From: Calothrix sp. NIES-4105
GTDB lineage: Bacteria > Cyanobacteriota > Cyanobacteriia > Cyanobacteriales > Nostocaceae
Direction of reading: 5' to 3'
Length of the DNA: 64,000 nucleotides
Assembly (NCBI RefSeq): GCF_002368415.1
Contig: NZ_AP018290.1
Span: 1,429,470 to 1,493,469, forward strand
The position numbers and the translations under genes were made by a program. The notes beneath the pieces are model-generated. The model saw nothing but the letters and a program-made list of their open reading frames with translations. It had not been told where the DNA came from and made no database searches. Of the stretch, positions 1 through 7,855 are shown in pieces; position 1 is the first letter of the stretch, and every line of letters starts with the position of its first letter.

Positions 1-950
1 TTAAACTGATTAGTTGTGTTAAATTTTGTATCGCGATTTAAATAAAAATTATTACTGTAATTGATTTTACGATGATATGCCCAAACACTAGAAGTAAAGT
101 AATCAAGGGTTGGCGCCATCATTTTATCAATTTCGATGGGTATAAATTTACCAGTGACAGATGTTTTAGGTTGTACAGGTAAAATAGATCTAGATTTGGT
201 GATTATAGCTGTATAAGAATTAGGTTTAGATTGATTTGCCCAGAGTATATAAGTTTGAATAGGAATACCAAGACTTCGAGCAGTGCGGATACGGTAGAAT
301 TCTGGATTTAACTTTGGAATATCGTAGCTAAATATTTCTACTTTCCCGTTTATACCAACTAACTCACCTTGCTCATTCACTATTGGGCCACCGCTCATCC
401 CAGGTAATACAGGATTATCATAAACTAAACTATAACCTTTTGCGGATATAGGCTTTGATTGCGGAGCATTAAAAATAACCTTACCGGAAACAAAATGGTA
501 AATTGGACGCATGATAGCTATTGTACGTCCAGGAAAACCAGCAGAATAAATCTTTTGATTACGCTGTAGCGCTTCAGAATTACCTAACTTAGCAACTTGA
601 TAATTAACGTTACTTGTGAATTGAACAATTGCAGCGTCAACTCCGGGAAGTTGATTTACGCTACCTGCTTTTATGGGATAACTTTGACCATCTGGTGTAA
701 TAATCTGATAATTAGAAATAGTTGTATCAACAACATGCCAGTTGGTAAGTACAGAGTAGACATTTCCTTCCTTTTTGATAATAACTCCAGACCCTGAAGA
801 CTTATCAATACTATCGATTAAAACTGTAAACTTTTGTGTAATCGCATCTACTTGATTTTCAGTTTGATTTTCGGTCTGCGCGACAGCTACTTGCGCTTGT
901 ATAATAAAGACAGACATTCCTGCCACTGCAAATAGTGAAGTGAATTTCAT
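1..950 (-). CDS. secreted trypsin-like serine protease (C-terminus beyond left edge)
   Basis: The reading frame opens at the ATG whose complement lies at 948-950 and runs off the left edge, giving 316 codons in the window. Residues 1-24 form a signal peptide ending in VAVA before QTENQ, so the enzyme is probably exported to the periplasm or outside. The chymotrypsin-fold triad is visible: His72 in TNWHVVD, Asp105 in GVDAAIVQF and Ser186 in GMSGGP. The SGSGVI segment just before the His strand is also typical. This resembles the small S1/Do-like proteases with one protease domain that are common in cyanobacteria. No PDZ domain is seen in the part present, but the C-terminus is missing. Substrate unknown. 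The gene stands alone, with about 1 kb of repeat-rich DNA before the next gene. Family assignment is confident; the specific role is not. Confidence 0.88.
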   Translation of the reverse strand, partial: MKFTSLFAVAGMSVFIIQAQVAVAQTENQTENQVDAITQKFTVLIDSIDKSSGSGVIIKKEGNVYSVLTNWHVVDTTISNYQIITPDGQSYPIKAGSVNQLPGVDAAIVQFTSNVNYQVAKLGNSEALQRNQKIYSAGFPGRTIAIMRPIYHFVSGKVIFNAPQSKPISAKGYSLVYDNPVLPGMSGGPIVNEQGELVGINGKVEIFSYDIPKLNPEFYRIRTARSLGIPIQTYILWANQSKPNSYTAIITKSRSILPVQPKTSVTGKFIPIEIDKMMAPTLDYFTSSVWAYHRKINYSNNFYLNRDTKFNTTNQF

Positions 951-1179
951 TCAATTTAAAACTGTGAGGATTGAAGATGCAACAAACCTAACGAATACAG
1001 TAAATTTACACAATATACTTCAACAAAAAAATAATCTTAGTTAATCAATTCTTTAAATTAACTTTTTGAGGACTTAGCGTTAAATTATACAAATTTAAAA
1101 AATAAAAACACGCTTTTTAGTCAATATAAATACGCAATTAGATGTTTATTGGTAATAAATACTACTAATTTTCATAGTG

Positions 1180-1295
1180 TATAGCAATCCGTTGAGGAAT
1201 TGTAAAAATCACTCTTCTCTTTCTTTGTGTCCTTTGTGTCCTTTGTGGTTCGTTAGATAAGCCTAGTTTTTATAAATGATGCGCGGAATGCTATA
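1180..1295. repeat. MITE-like dispersed element, copy A
   Basis: This 116-bp segment is bounded by imperfect terminal inverted repeats (TATAGCAATCCG at the left, CGGAATGCTATA at the right). Inside is a CTTTGTGTCCTTTGTGTCC tandem motif. A related copy in the opposite orientation lies at 5525-5652, with the same ends, the same CTTTGTG core and the same ATGATGCGCGGA segment. It has no coding capacity. This looks like a non-autonomous mobile repeat; the transposase that would move it is not in the window. Confidence 0.6.
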
Positions 1296-1688
1296 GTACC
1301 AATTTAATATAAAGCTGTAACTAATTAAATCCCCCTTACAGAGCGCGAGTTCGGGGGGAGCTAAGAATAATAATGTGCATCTTCATATAAAAATGGTATA
1401 GTAAAAATCAAAATGTAAATATATTTCTATAAGTACAACTAATATAACCGTTTAAAAATTTGATTGTAGATTGGGTAAAGGCTTTGCGTTCACGTAGTCT
1501 TCCGTAAACGTAGTTTTCCCGCAGGGTAGGAAAACCCAACATAAACACTTGTCGGAGTTGGTAGGGTTCCTCCACCCAACCTACGGGCTTGTAATATTTC
1601 TTTATATAGATACATTGATTGAATAACCGACTATAATCTTATTGTTATTGAGACTGTATCACCGTAGGTCATATTTGCATCTATCTGT
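1296..1688. other. non-coding, repeat-rich intergenic stretch
   Basis: No convincing gene is seen. The interval holds a C-rich/G-rich hairpin-like segment near 1330-1360. At about 1500-1590 there is a stretch with AAACCCAACATA and CCACCCAACCTAC motifs, related to the dispersed block at 62190-62280. It leads into the riboswitch upstream of the stress-protein gene. Confidence 0.5.
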
Positions 1689-1835
1689 TTGAAGTGGGTA
1701 GCTTAATCCCTATTTACTAACAGTGAATTGGGAACGGAGGAACCAATGTTTGGGGCTAATCTATAGTAGAGGCACCTTCCAGCCTTCGCCCGTCAGCTAA
1801 CTCCGTAAGCTGTGGAAGGAACCCCCCTTGTGTAA
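1689..1835 (+). ncRNA. c-di-AMP riboswitch (ydaO-yuaA class)
   Basis: The segment carries the hallmark strings of the ydaO/yuaA RNA in the right order: GCTTAATCC, GGAACGGAGGAACC, TTTGGGGCTAATC, AGTAGAGGCACCTTCC, then CGCCCGTCAGCTAAC followed by TCCGTAAGCTGTGGAAGG. These blocks are the conserved cores of a class known to bind cyclic di-AMP. Just downstream, GGAACCCCC (about 1818-1826) can pair with GGGGTTTCC (about 1856-1864). That stem could serve as the expression platform, although no U-tract follows it. The aptamer lies about 115 nt upstream of the universal-stress-protein start at 1950 on the same strand, so that gene is the likely target. Identified by eye from motifs; a covariance-model search was not run. 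Confidence 0.85.
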
Positions 1836-1949
1836 ATGCGTTCGGCAATTTATTAGGGGTTTCCTTATCATTGATTTTAGATTTATGTATATTAAATCTA
1901 AAGTTGAGATTTCCACTTTTCTTTATTCGTTTCTTTATATTGGAGAGAA

Positions 1950-2612
1950 GTGAAAGCTGTGAAAATCAAGCCAATGTTGACTCGACTTCAAAATACTATC
2001 GGTCGAGATGATTTAATTGAACAAATGGTACTGGTAAAAGAACCTAACATCGCTGTTGAGAACAAATTTATCAATACAGCAAAGTTTATTGTTGGGTACA
2101 ATAGCTCTTGTCATAGCCATACGGCACTCGACATAGCTTTATGTATGGCACATCAAGCGCGGTTAGCATCGAACATGCAAATAACTGTTCAAGCAGTTTT
2201 TGTAGTTGAAGATAATCAAAACTTGTATATACAGGGTCAACGAGATACACACAATTTTAGTTCGAGTACAAATCAACATGTATACGAGTATCTTGCTTGT
2301 GATTTAACGGATCGATCAAAATCTTCGACATCAGTATTAATGGAGACAAGGTTTAAAAGCGAGTCTTTAACGGTGCTGGAAGAAGCAGATGCTATTCTTT
2401 GCCAAGCACAAAGATTAGCTCAAGAGTGGCAAAGTAATTTTAGTTGCCTTTTACGGTTTGGTAGTTTAGCTCAGGAACTTAGGCAAGTTATTGATTCCGC
2501 TGGCGCCGATGTATTATTTTTAGGTTGTAATTCTGCTGACCATCCAATTATTCAGTCTCTTGGTACTGATTTACGGTGTGCTATTTTAGGAATTCCAAGT
2601 TCGATTGATTAG
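1950..2612 (+). CDS. universal stress protein family protein
   Basis: The 220-residue protein has a UspA-type fold pattern. Strand 1 and helix 1 appear as KFIVGYNSSCHSHTALDIA (about 44-62), and the closing part as FGSLAQELRQVI followed by ADVLFLGCNS (about 172-197). The nucleotide-binding glycine motif of ATP-binding USPs (GxxGxxS) is not obvious, so ATP binding is uncertain. The N-terminal 40 residues are an extra segment. The start is a GTG at 1950 or a GTG at 1959. GGAGAG at 1942-1947 sits very close to the first and at a more usual distance from the second, so 1959 is a real alternative. A c-di-AMP riboswitch precedes the gene, so expression probably follows cyclic di-AMP (osmotic/potassium signalling). 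It is followed by a palindromic terminator-like site shared with the convergent M16 gene. Confidence 0.75.
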   Translation: MKAVKIKPMLTRLQNTIGRDDLIEQMVLVKEPNIAVENKFINTAKFIVGYNSSCHSHTALDIALCMAHQARLASNMQITVQAVFVVEDNQNLYIQGQRDTHNFSSSTNQHVYEYLACDLTDRSKSSTSVLMETRFKSESLTVLEEADAILCQAQRLAQEWQSNFSCLLRFGSLAQELRQVIDSAGADVLFLGCNSADHPIIQSLGTDLRCAILGIPSSID

Positions 2613-2624
2613 TGGTAAAAGTAG

Positions 2625-2640
2625 GGTGGCTTAAGCCACC
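2625..2640. terminator. 16-bp perfect palindrome between convergent genes
   Basis: GGTGGCTTAAGCCACC is a perfect inverted repeat lying 12 bases after the stress-protein stop codon and 21 bases before the end of the convergent M16 peptidase gene. There is no strong T-run on either side. It could be a bidirectional terminator or an mRNA 3'-end stabiliser. Confidence 0.5.
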
Positions 2641-2661
2641 ATACAAATAATACCGTAAAAA

Positions 2662-3942
2662 TTAACAGGGTTTCGCAATGACCACACCATAAGCGTCGCT
2701 TGGTAAATATTGTTCTGCTGCCAACATTAGATGCGTAGAAGTTTGTCTTTGAATGTGAGCAGGATAATCGAAAGCTGGTTCTAAGGCGCCTACAAGTGAT
2801 TGATAATAACCGTATAAACTGGCTCTATCACTGGGAGATTCATTTGCGAAAATAAATCGGTTTGCGACTTGAGAACTAATGCGGCTAATTTCTGAAACAC
2901 TTGCCTTTTGGGTGGAAAAGGCATGAACATGTTGCACTATAGCATTTTCTACTGCTTCTATATTTTCTACCGGACACTGCGCCGAAATATAAAATATTCC
3001 CTGATGTTGAAAATTCATATTACTGGCGCCGATGTGGGATACTAATCCTTTATCTTCTCGTAGGTCGCGCACTAATCTCGATGTGCGTCCATGTCCTAAA
3101 ATTGCTGCAATTACATCTAATGCGTAGGTTTGACTCAAATTCTTTAACCCAGGAACTCGCCAAACTAATGACACGCGCGCTTGCTGTAAACTTTCATCTA
3201 TATATGTACTGCGAACTATTTTATTAAATGCTGCTTCAGAATAACTTGCAGTTTGTTCTTGATAATTAACAGGCTGCTGCTTATGATTTGCAAATCCTAA
3301 TACCACAGTATCGATTAACTCGTCAACTGGCAAATTACCTACAACTACTGCCGTCATTGACTGTGGCTGATACCAGTATGCATGGAAATCTCGCATTTGC
3401 TGCGGTTGTAGTTGAGAAATTACAGTTTGTGGTCCCAACACCTGACGACGATATGGTGACTCATCAAAAGATACTTCCATTATTCGTTCAAACATTCGGC
3501 GCCGAGGATTATCTTGACTGCGACGTATTTCTTCTAAAACCACCAACCGTTCACGCTCAAATGCATCATCGGGAATTAATGGATTTAATACTACATCCAT
3601 TTGTAGCGGCGCCAGTTCGGCAAAATCCTTGGGGGCACAAGTTAGGTAGTAATGCGTGTAATCTTGACTCGTGGCAGCATTAGTAACGGCGCCTCGTTGC
3701 TCAATTCTTCGTTCAAACTCCCCGCTTTGCAATCGCTGAGTTCCTTTAAATATCATATGCTCAAGGAAATGAGCCATACCGTTGATTGCATCAGGTTCCA
3801 AATAACTACCAACATTTAGCCATAAATTTAGGTTTATAGCATCAATGGGCATTTGCTCCGCGATAATAGTCAGACCATTAGGTAGGTGATGTAGTTCGGG
3901 GGCATTGAGGCGAGGCAGTTTCGCTAGGGTTGAGGAGGTCAT
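2662..3942 (-). CDS. M16 family zinc peptidase (insulinase/processing-peptidase type)
   Basis: The 426-residue protein has the inverted zinc motif HFLEH at residues 58-62, with the distal metal ligand in LVVLEEIRR around residues 137-138; this is the HxxEH-(~76)-E signature of M16 peptidases. Length and layout (N-terminal catalytic M16 half, C-terminal inactive M16 half with the RTSRLVRDLREDKGL segment near 285-300) match the short bacterial M16B form. Such enzymes degrade peptides or process protein precursors in a closed chamber, often as dimers or with a second subunit. No partner M16 gene lies beside it, whereas in many cyanobacteria two M16 genes are adjacent. No signal peptide is evident, so it is probably cytoplasmic. 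The start is the first ATG; no clear ribosome site is seen. Confidence 0.9.
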   Translation of the reverse strand: MTSSTLAKLPRLNAPELHHLPNGLTIIAEQMPIDAINLNLWLNVGSYLEPDAINGMAHFLEHMIFKGTQRLQSGEFERRIEQRGAVTNAATSQDYTHYYLTCAPKDFAELAPLQMDVVLNPLIPDDAFERERLVVLEEIRRSQDNPRRRMFERIMEVSFDESPYRRQVLGPQTVISQLQPQQMRDFHAYWYQPQSMTAVVVGNLPVDELIDTVVLGFANHKQQPVNYQEQTASYSEAAFNKIVRSTYIDESLQQARVSLVWRVPGLKNLSQTYALDVIAAILGHGRTSRLVRDLREDKGLVSHIGASNMNFQHQGIFYISAQCPVENIEAVENAIVQHVHAFSTQKASVSEISRISSQVANRFIFANESPSDRASLYGYYQSLVGALEPAFDYPAHIQRQTSTHLMLAAEQYLPSDAYGVVIAKPC

Positions 3943-4100
3943 TGGGTGTTTTCGCTCTTGTTCTCTATAAGTCTATTCTACCTACGGACTTTATATTTAA
4001 ACTTTCTGCTTATATTAACTTATATAAAAATGGTAAACACACCCGCTTTACAAGCATCAGAGGAAAAAACAATATCTATTTAGGAAAAAATTATTTGCAC

Positions 4101-5318
4101 CTAATAATTTATTTGCGCCTCTTCTAATTTTTCTATCGATTGATAAATGCTCTCTGCTATGTTAGAATTATCTAAAACTGGTTGTAATTCATTTTGAACC
4201 TTCACTGCTGCATTAACATTTATTGCAGCTTTGTTTGAGCCAACTTTTTTATTAGTAGCTTGCATTGATTGAACAGGTTGAGTAGTCAAACGTGAAATTT
4301 TTTTATCCCAGATAGCAACGTGTTGATTCGCCTGTTTATATAAGGGACGGTCTTTACCTATCAACTTAGCTTCATTAACTGCCATTTTCAAAGAAATTTC
4401 GTCATTCTTGGCAGCTAATTTCTTAGCTTCTTCTAAATAAGAACTATCTTCTACAACAGCAATTTTCTTTTCAGTTTCAGCGATTAACTTACGCGCGTCT
4501 TTGAGATTAGGCTCAGAAATCACCATACTTGCTTCAACAAGTGCAGCACGCATATCATCTATTTTACCAGAATTTGCAAGCGCGCGTGCTTTATTGAGTT
4601 GAGCTAATTCGTCGGTTTTGTCAGAAGACACAATATAATCACTATTTTCATCGATTTCAGCTTTCTGAGATGCTAATTTTTCTGCTTCTACTTTCTCTGC
4701 TTCTACTTTCTCACGGTTTTCACGGGCGCCTTGGATATGACGTACTAGTTCATAATATTTAGTATTCGCCCAGTAGTCATTTTCTAAAGTCTGTAACTGT
4801 TTAGCTTTATTGAGAGCAGCATACCAGTTTTTAGAACCATCCTCAATTTCTGCTAAGGCAGAATTATAAATACCTTCAGCTTGTGACCATATAGACTGCC
4901 ATTGCTTTACTTGCTGACTAGCTGTTTGATAAGAAGAATGATTATCAGGAATATCTTGCGTAATTTCAACAGCCTTATTTATATCTCCTGCATGAAAAGC
5001 TTTTTGACTTAGATGCATAATAGCCTGCGACCAGCGTTCAATTAACTTATCCGCGTTGGAACGTAAAGGGCTATCTTGGGGAATAGTATTAACTAATTGA
5101 ATAGCTTCAGATAACTTAGCAGCATCTTGCTCATCAACGCTTATCGTTGCACAATATATGACTCCAGCCGCAGTTTCATAAGATTCTGAGTTACAGTTAC
5201 TTTCCTGTGGAGACTTTGTTAAAAAAATAACCGCATTTACTCCTAAGACTCCTGTTGCTAGGAAAATAGCTAAAATCCAATGCCACCATCTTGTAAATGG
5301 TAAATATCGAATGTTCAT
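4101..5318 (-). CDS. membrane-anchored helical repeat / coiled-coil protein
   Basis: The 405-residue protein starts with one membrane segment (about residues 14-33, WILAIFLATGVLGVNAVIF). The rest is almost wholly helical: several segments of the form A-x-x-LA/L-x-x-A-x-x-I recur about every 40-50 residues and resemble TPR-like helical pairs. A charged coiled coil around 195-220 (EKVEAEKVEAEKL) contains a short internal duplication. No catalytic motif is visible. The topology suggests an anchor with a long helical domain outside the cytoplasm. Similar cyanobacterial proteins are often labelled chromosome-segregation-like only because of their coiled coils, and no function is assigned here. It stands alone, with repeat-rich DNA upstream. 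Confidence 0.6.
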   Translation of the reverse strand: MNIRYLPFTRWWHWILAIFLATGVLGVNAVIFLTKSPQESNCNSESYETAAGVIYCATISVDEQDAAKLSEAIQLVNTIPQDSPLRSNADKLIERWSQAIMHLSQKAFHAGDINKAVEITQDIPDNHSSYQTASQQVKQWQSIWSQAEGIYNSALAEIEDGSKNWYAALNKAKQLQTLENDYWANTKYYELVRHIQGARENREKVEAEKVEAEKLASQKAEIDENSDYIVSSDKTDELAQLNKARALANSGKIDDMRAALVEASMVISEPNLKDARKLIAETEKKIAVVEDSSYLEEAKKLAAKNDEISLKMAVNEAKLIGKDRPLYKQANQHVAIWDKKISRLTTQPVQSMQATNKKVGSNKAAINVNAAVKVQNELQPVLDNSNIAESIYQSIEKLEEAQINY

Positions 5319-5467
5319 ATTTTTCGCTCTACCGAGTTTATACTGTGTATGTTTAGTATTCCCAGCTACAAAGCAAAAATCACTATAATTAAATAAAATT
5401 GCTTAGAAACCCTGGTATATTGCTTACCGTGTATACACAAGTCTAAAAATAGGCGTAAATATAAGAA

Positions 5468-5505
5468 ACCCCACCCCCAACCCCTCCTCGTTTACGGGGT
5501 GGGGT
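5468..5505. repeat. GC-rich hairpin (dispersed C-rich palindrome)
   Basis: ACCCCACCCC at 5468-5477 pairs perfectly with GGGGTGGGGT at 5496-5505 across an 18-base loop. It resembles the C-rich intergenic hairpins spread through filamentous cyanobacterial genomes; a related one is at 15144-15166. It may stop transcription or simply be a repeat. Confidence 0.55.
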
Positions 5506-5524
5506 CAAATAATATGCAACTTCA

Positions 5525-5652
5525 TATAGCATTCTTAATTGATTTGTGAAAAATGAAATCTCTATAACGAACCACAAAGGACACAAAGGACACAAAGGAA
5601 GAAAAAGAAGATACATGTTTAAAATTTTACGAATGATGCGCGGACTGCTATA
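5525..5652. repeat. MITE-like dispersed element, copy B
   Basis: This is the second copy of the element described at 1180-1295. It is about 128 bp, bounded by TATAGCATTC and GGACTGCTATA, and carries ACCACAAAGGACACAAAGG, the reverse complement of the CTTTGTG motif of copy A. The outer ends match better than the inner flanks, as expected of an element defined by its termini. Confidence 0.6.
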
Positions 5653-5742
5653 TTAAATTGGTACAACATAGTATCTATATACTTTCTACTCAGTTGTTCA
5701 AATTTGTAAACCGTTATCGATGAAAACATTTCTATTATGAGT

Positions 5743-6387
5743 TTATCGGATATTTAATATATGAATAAAGTCATATTTTAGGGCGCCTTGAAAATAGGCA
5801 TAATTCCAAACAAGTGAAATTGTATTACCATATTTTCCGATTTCTCCACTGCAATAAGGCTTATTAGAATATTTATAAAAACCTATAGCATTGCGTTCAA
5901 CTTTATAAATTCCTTTCCCAATAAATCTATGCCCTTTATTAAACCATGTTGCCACATGTTCAATATCTGGTTTACGATATAAAGTTATACTTAAAATTGT
6001 TCCATCTTCATAAAACCTCAAAAACTCGTAATCACCGGGTAACTTGTAATTACAGTACAAACCATCATAACGAAGATAACAATCTTGGATGTACTCAGAT
6101 AATGCAACTTTAACTATTGTCTCTTTTCTATCTTTTAACAAATCATAAGCCAATTGATAAACTACCTCTTCTGGGTCATTTAATGCTTGTATCAAGAATG
6201 GTAAACCTTCTTGTCCATAATTTAACGCTTCTGATAAAGCTGATGCTCGACTCTCTACATGCTGACTCGATAATTTGTATTCAAGTTGTTTAATTTCTTC
6301 TATTCCTCCTAAAACAGCAGCTGTAGGAGGATTATTACCTCCTAAAACAGCATCGTAAGCTCTAGGGCTATTTAAATCGTTTGACAT
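5743..6387 (-). CDS. HEAT-repeat-type hypothetical protein
   Basis: The 214-residue protein has a cyanobacterial two-part layout. The N-terminal half (about 1-95) holds a short leader with two AVLGG motifs (DAVLGGNNPP and TAAVLGG), followed by a HEAT/armadillo-like helical pair (SRASALSEALNYGQEGLPFL, then IQALNDPEEVVYQLAYDLL). The C-terminal half (about 105-214) is rich in aromatics and beta strands and has no motif recognised here. The N-terminal part is seen fused to many different domains in filamentous cyanobacteria, which suggests a recruitment or scaffold role for that half. No ribosome site is clear and the next gene is far away, so it is probably monocistronic. Function unknown. Confidence 0.6.
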   Translation of the reverse strand: MSNDLNSPRAYDAVLGGNNPPTAAVLGGIEEIKQLEYKLSSQHVESRASALSEALNYGQEGLPFLIQALNDPEEVVYQLAYDLLKDRKETIVKVALSEYIQDCYLRYDGLYCNYKLPGDYEFLRFYEDGTILSITLYRKPDIEHVATWFNKGHRFIGKGIYKVERNAIGFYKYSNKPYCSGEIGKYGNTISLVWNYAYFQGALKYDFIHILNIR

Positions 6388-6432
6388 GAGACTATAAGAA
6401 TTTCTATGCCTTCACATATATTTATATCCAAG

Positions 6433-6477
6433 GCGCCTTCATGTTATGCAATTATATGTTAATAATTATTATAGGTT
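6433..6477. repeat. direct repeat, left copy, flanking the toxin-antitoxin genes
   Basis: The 45-base segment beginning GCGCCTTCATG and containing CAATTATATGTTAA recurs with a few changes at 7405-7447 in the same orientation. The two copies bracket the GNAT/DUF1778 pair almost exactly; this copy overlaps the toxin's 3' end. The arrangement suggests that the pair arrived or was duplicated as a unit. Confidence 0.6.
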
Positions 6478-6958
6478 AGTTAATGGCTTCTTGAGGGAGA
6501 GGATAAGCGTCATATCCTGTGTGGGTGAAGGAGAAAATCCGTAGTACTGATAGAATTGCTTGGCTTCTTCTGATATAGCGTGTACTACTATTCCACGAAT
6601 CCCCACTATTTCCGCCGCTTGTATAGTACGAAGCACCGCGTCTTGCAGTAATGCTGTACCTAAGCCCTGACCTTTCCATGCGGTATCTACTCCAAGTCTT
6701 CCTTTGAATGACTACAGGTACGGGGTCAGGCATATTTCGCTTTATCGGCGATGGCGTGTCGCTAAGTGCTAATGCTCCAGAGGACAGACAATAATAGGCA
6801 ATCACTTTTTGTTCATTCGTTACAACATAAGTACGTGATGCGTTGTTCTTCTGATTGGCAAATGCACGGCGTTTTAACCAGTCATTAAGACTAACAACCC
6901 CGCAATTAAAGTCATCGAGTATATGGGTATTAGAGAGAGGAACGGGGGCTTGAAGCAT
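6469..6958 (-). pseudogene. frameshifted GNAT acetyltransferase toxin
   Basis: The first ~83 codons encode the N-terminus of a TacT/AtaT-like GNAT toxin (FNCGVVSLNDWLKRRAFANQ, then KVIAYYCLSSGALALSD). After PDPVPVVI (near 6711-6720) the frame is lost. One extra base, or two missing, lies in the ATTCAAAGGA region. Reading the next frame restores the conserved part: GRLGVDTAWKGQGLGTALLQ (acetyl-CoA pyrophosphate loop QxxGxG/A), then RGIVVHAISEEAKQFYQYYG and a stop at 6469-6471. The uncorrected frame has no acetyl-CoA site, so the toxin should be dead unless the shift is a sequencing error or is programmed. It overlaps the antitoxin stop codon by one base (TAATG), the usual antitoxin-first coupling. 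Intact family members acetylate aminoacyl-tRNA. Confidence 0.85.
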
Positions 6959-7242
6959 TATTTAATCCACGGTTTTTTGGCATTCATTAAGCGTTCAAAT
7001 CCTTCATTTTGGGGAGGGCTATCCAGAACACTCAGAAAATACTTGTATGTTTCCTCATCTACTTGCAGGAAGGTTTGGTCAAGCAAAGTATCCTCTGCCG
7101 CGCGTCGTGCAGCATCAATCATAAAGTCAGAAGGTGATTTGCTTTGTGCTTTTGCTGCCCTGTCAATGAGTGCCTGCACATCCTCACGGATATGTAAATT
7201 GACGGTGTGAGTAGTAATATCAGGGTTACTATTGGACTGCAT
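6958..7242 (-). CDS. DUF1778 (TacA-like) ribbon-helix-helix antitoxin
   Basis: The 94-residue protein has a DUF1778 antitoxin layout: an N-terminal ribbon (HTVNLHIREDVQALIDRAA) leading into RHH helices with SPSDFMIDAARRAAE, then a C-terminal tail (FLQVDEETYKYFL to the end) that in this family wraps the GNAT toxin. The ATG at 7242 is chosen over the upstream ATG at 7272 because AAAGGAG lies 6-7 bases before it and because the family starts here. The antitoxin is intact while its toxin is frameshifted, so it may now act only as an autorepressor or as protection against related toxins. It probably binds its own promoter upstream of 7242. Confidence 0.85.
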   Translation of the reverse strand: MQSNSNPDITTHTVNLHIREDVQALIDRAAKAQSKSPSDFMIDAARRAAEDTLLDQTFLQVDEETYKYFLSVLDSPPQNEGFERLMNAKKPWIK

Positions 7243-7404
7243 ACTATTCTCCTTTAACCTTATATATAGCACATAACTACTAGATACACTTCGGTGTATA
7301 TTGTTTCTAATAGTACTAAATGAGTGTTCGCCGAAGTACCTGTAATGACGGCTTTGATTAACTTACATTACAGCGACATATGCAAAAACAGCTATCAGTT
7401 GTCA

Positions 7405-7447
7405 GCACCTTCATGTTGTGCAATTATATGTTAAGAATTATTACGGT
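7405..7447. repeat. direct repeat, right copy, flanking the toxin-antitoxin genes
   Basis: This segment begins GCACCTTCATG, contains CAATTATATGTTAAGAATTA and matches 6433-6477 in the same orientation with about half a dozen differences. It lies outside the antitoxin gene on its promoter side. See the left copy. Confidence 0.6.
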
Positions 7448-7782
7448 TTTATATTATTTCACCTTTATAGTCTATATAAGTGACACTGGATTACATACAA
7501 ATACTCAAGCATTTAAGTATCTGTAATCAAGTTAGGCACCTCGTTCAAAACCGTTGTTATAGGCGCCGTTTAGTACAATCCCCCATAACGGTACATGTTT
7601 AGAACTTAATTACTATTAATGATGCGTACTGAAATCATATTATATTTCAACTGCTACACGCTTTATACTCAGAAACATTGCAACGCAAGCTAAAGATAAT
7701 TTTACTGAGTAATTAATATACCTTTTAATCATTTTAGTAAATTTCTGGAAATAAGATTGTTAGTGTTGTAGTGGGAAAAGGT

Positions 7783-7804
7783 AAGATTCTTTATAAAGAA
7801 TCTT
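7783..7804. promoter_or_regulatory. 22-bp perfect palindrome before the first NACHT gene
   Basis: Two 11-base arms (AAGATTCTTTA and its complement TAAAGAATCTT) meet with no spacer, 51 bases upstream of the NACHT start at 7856. The length and perfection suggest an operator or a hairpin in the leader RNA. It lies just outside the block that was duplicated, so the second NACHT gene lacks it. Confidence 0.5.
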
Positions 7805-7806
7805 GC

Positions 7807-7855
7807 TAAACTGATTTTTAGGCGATTTTAGCAATTATAGTAAGGTGAAACTACT
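7807..7855 (+). repeat. leader repeat, copy 1 (identical to 11345-11393)
   Basis: The 49 bases from TAAACTGATTTTTAGGCGAT up to the ATG of the first NACHT gene are repeated identically directly before the second. In the second position the first three bases are the stop codon of gene 1. This fixes the left junction of the tandem duplication and means both genes have the same translation-initiation region (TAAGGTGAAACTACT before ATG). Confidence 0.8.

Larger units (their letters stand above)
7273..7806. other. intergenic region upstream of the NACHT genes
   Basis: No gene is seen. The stretch contains the right-hand direct repeat of the toxin-antitoxin unit (7405-7447). A further segment at about 7590-7630 (ACATGTTTAGAAC, then TAATGATGCG) is related to the right end of the MITE-like copy at 5525-5652. 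A perfect 22-bp palindrome lies at 7783-7804. Confidence 0.5.
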
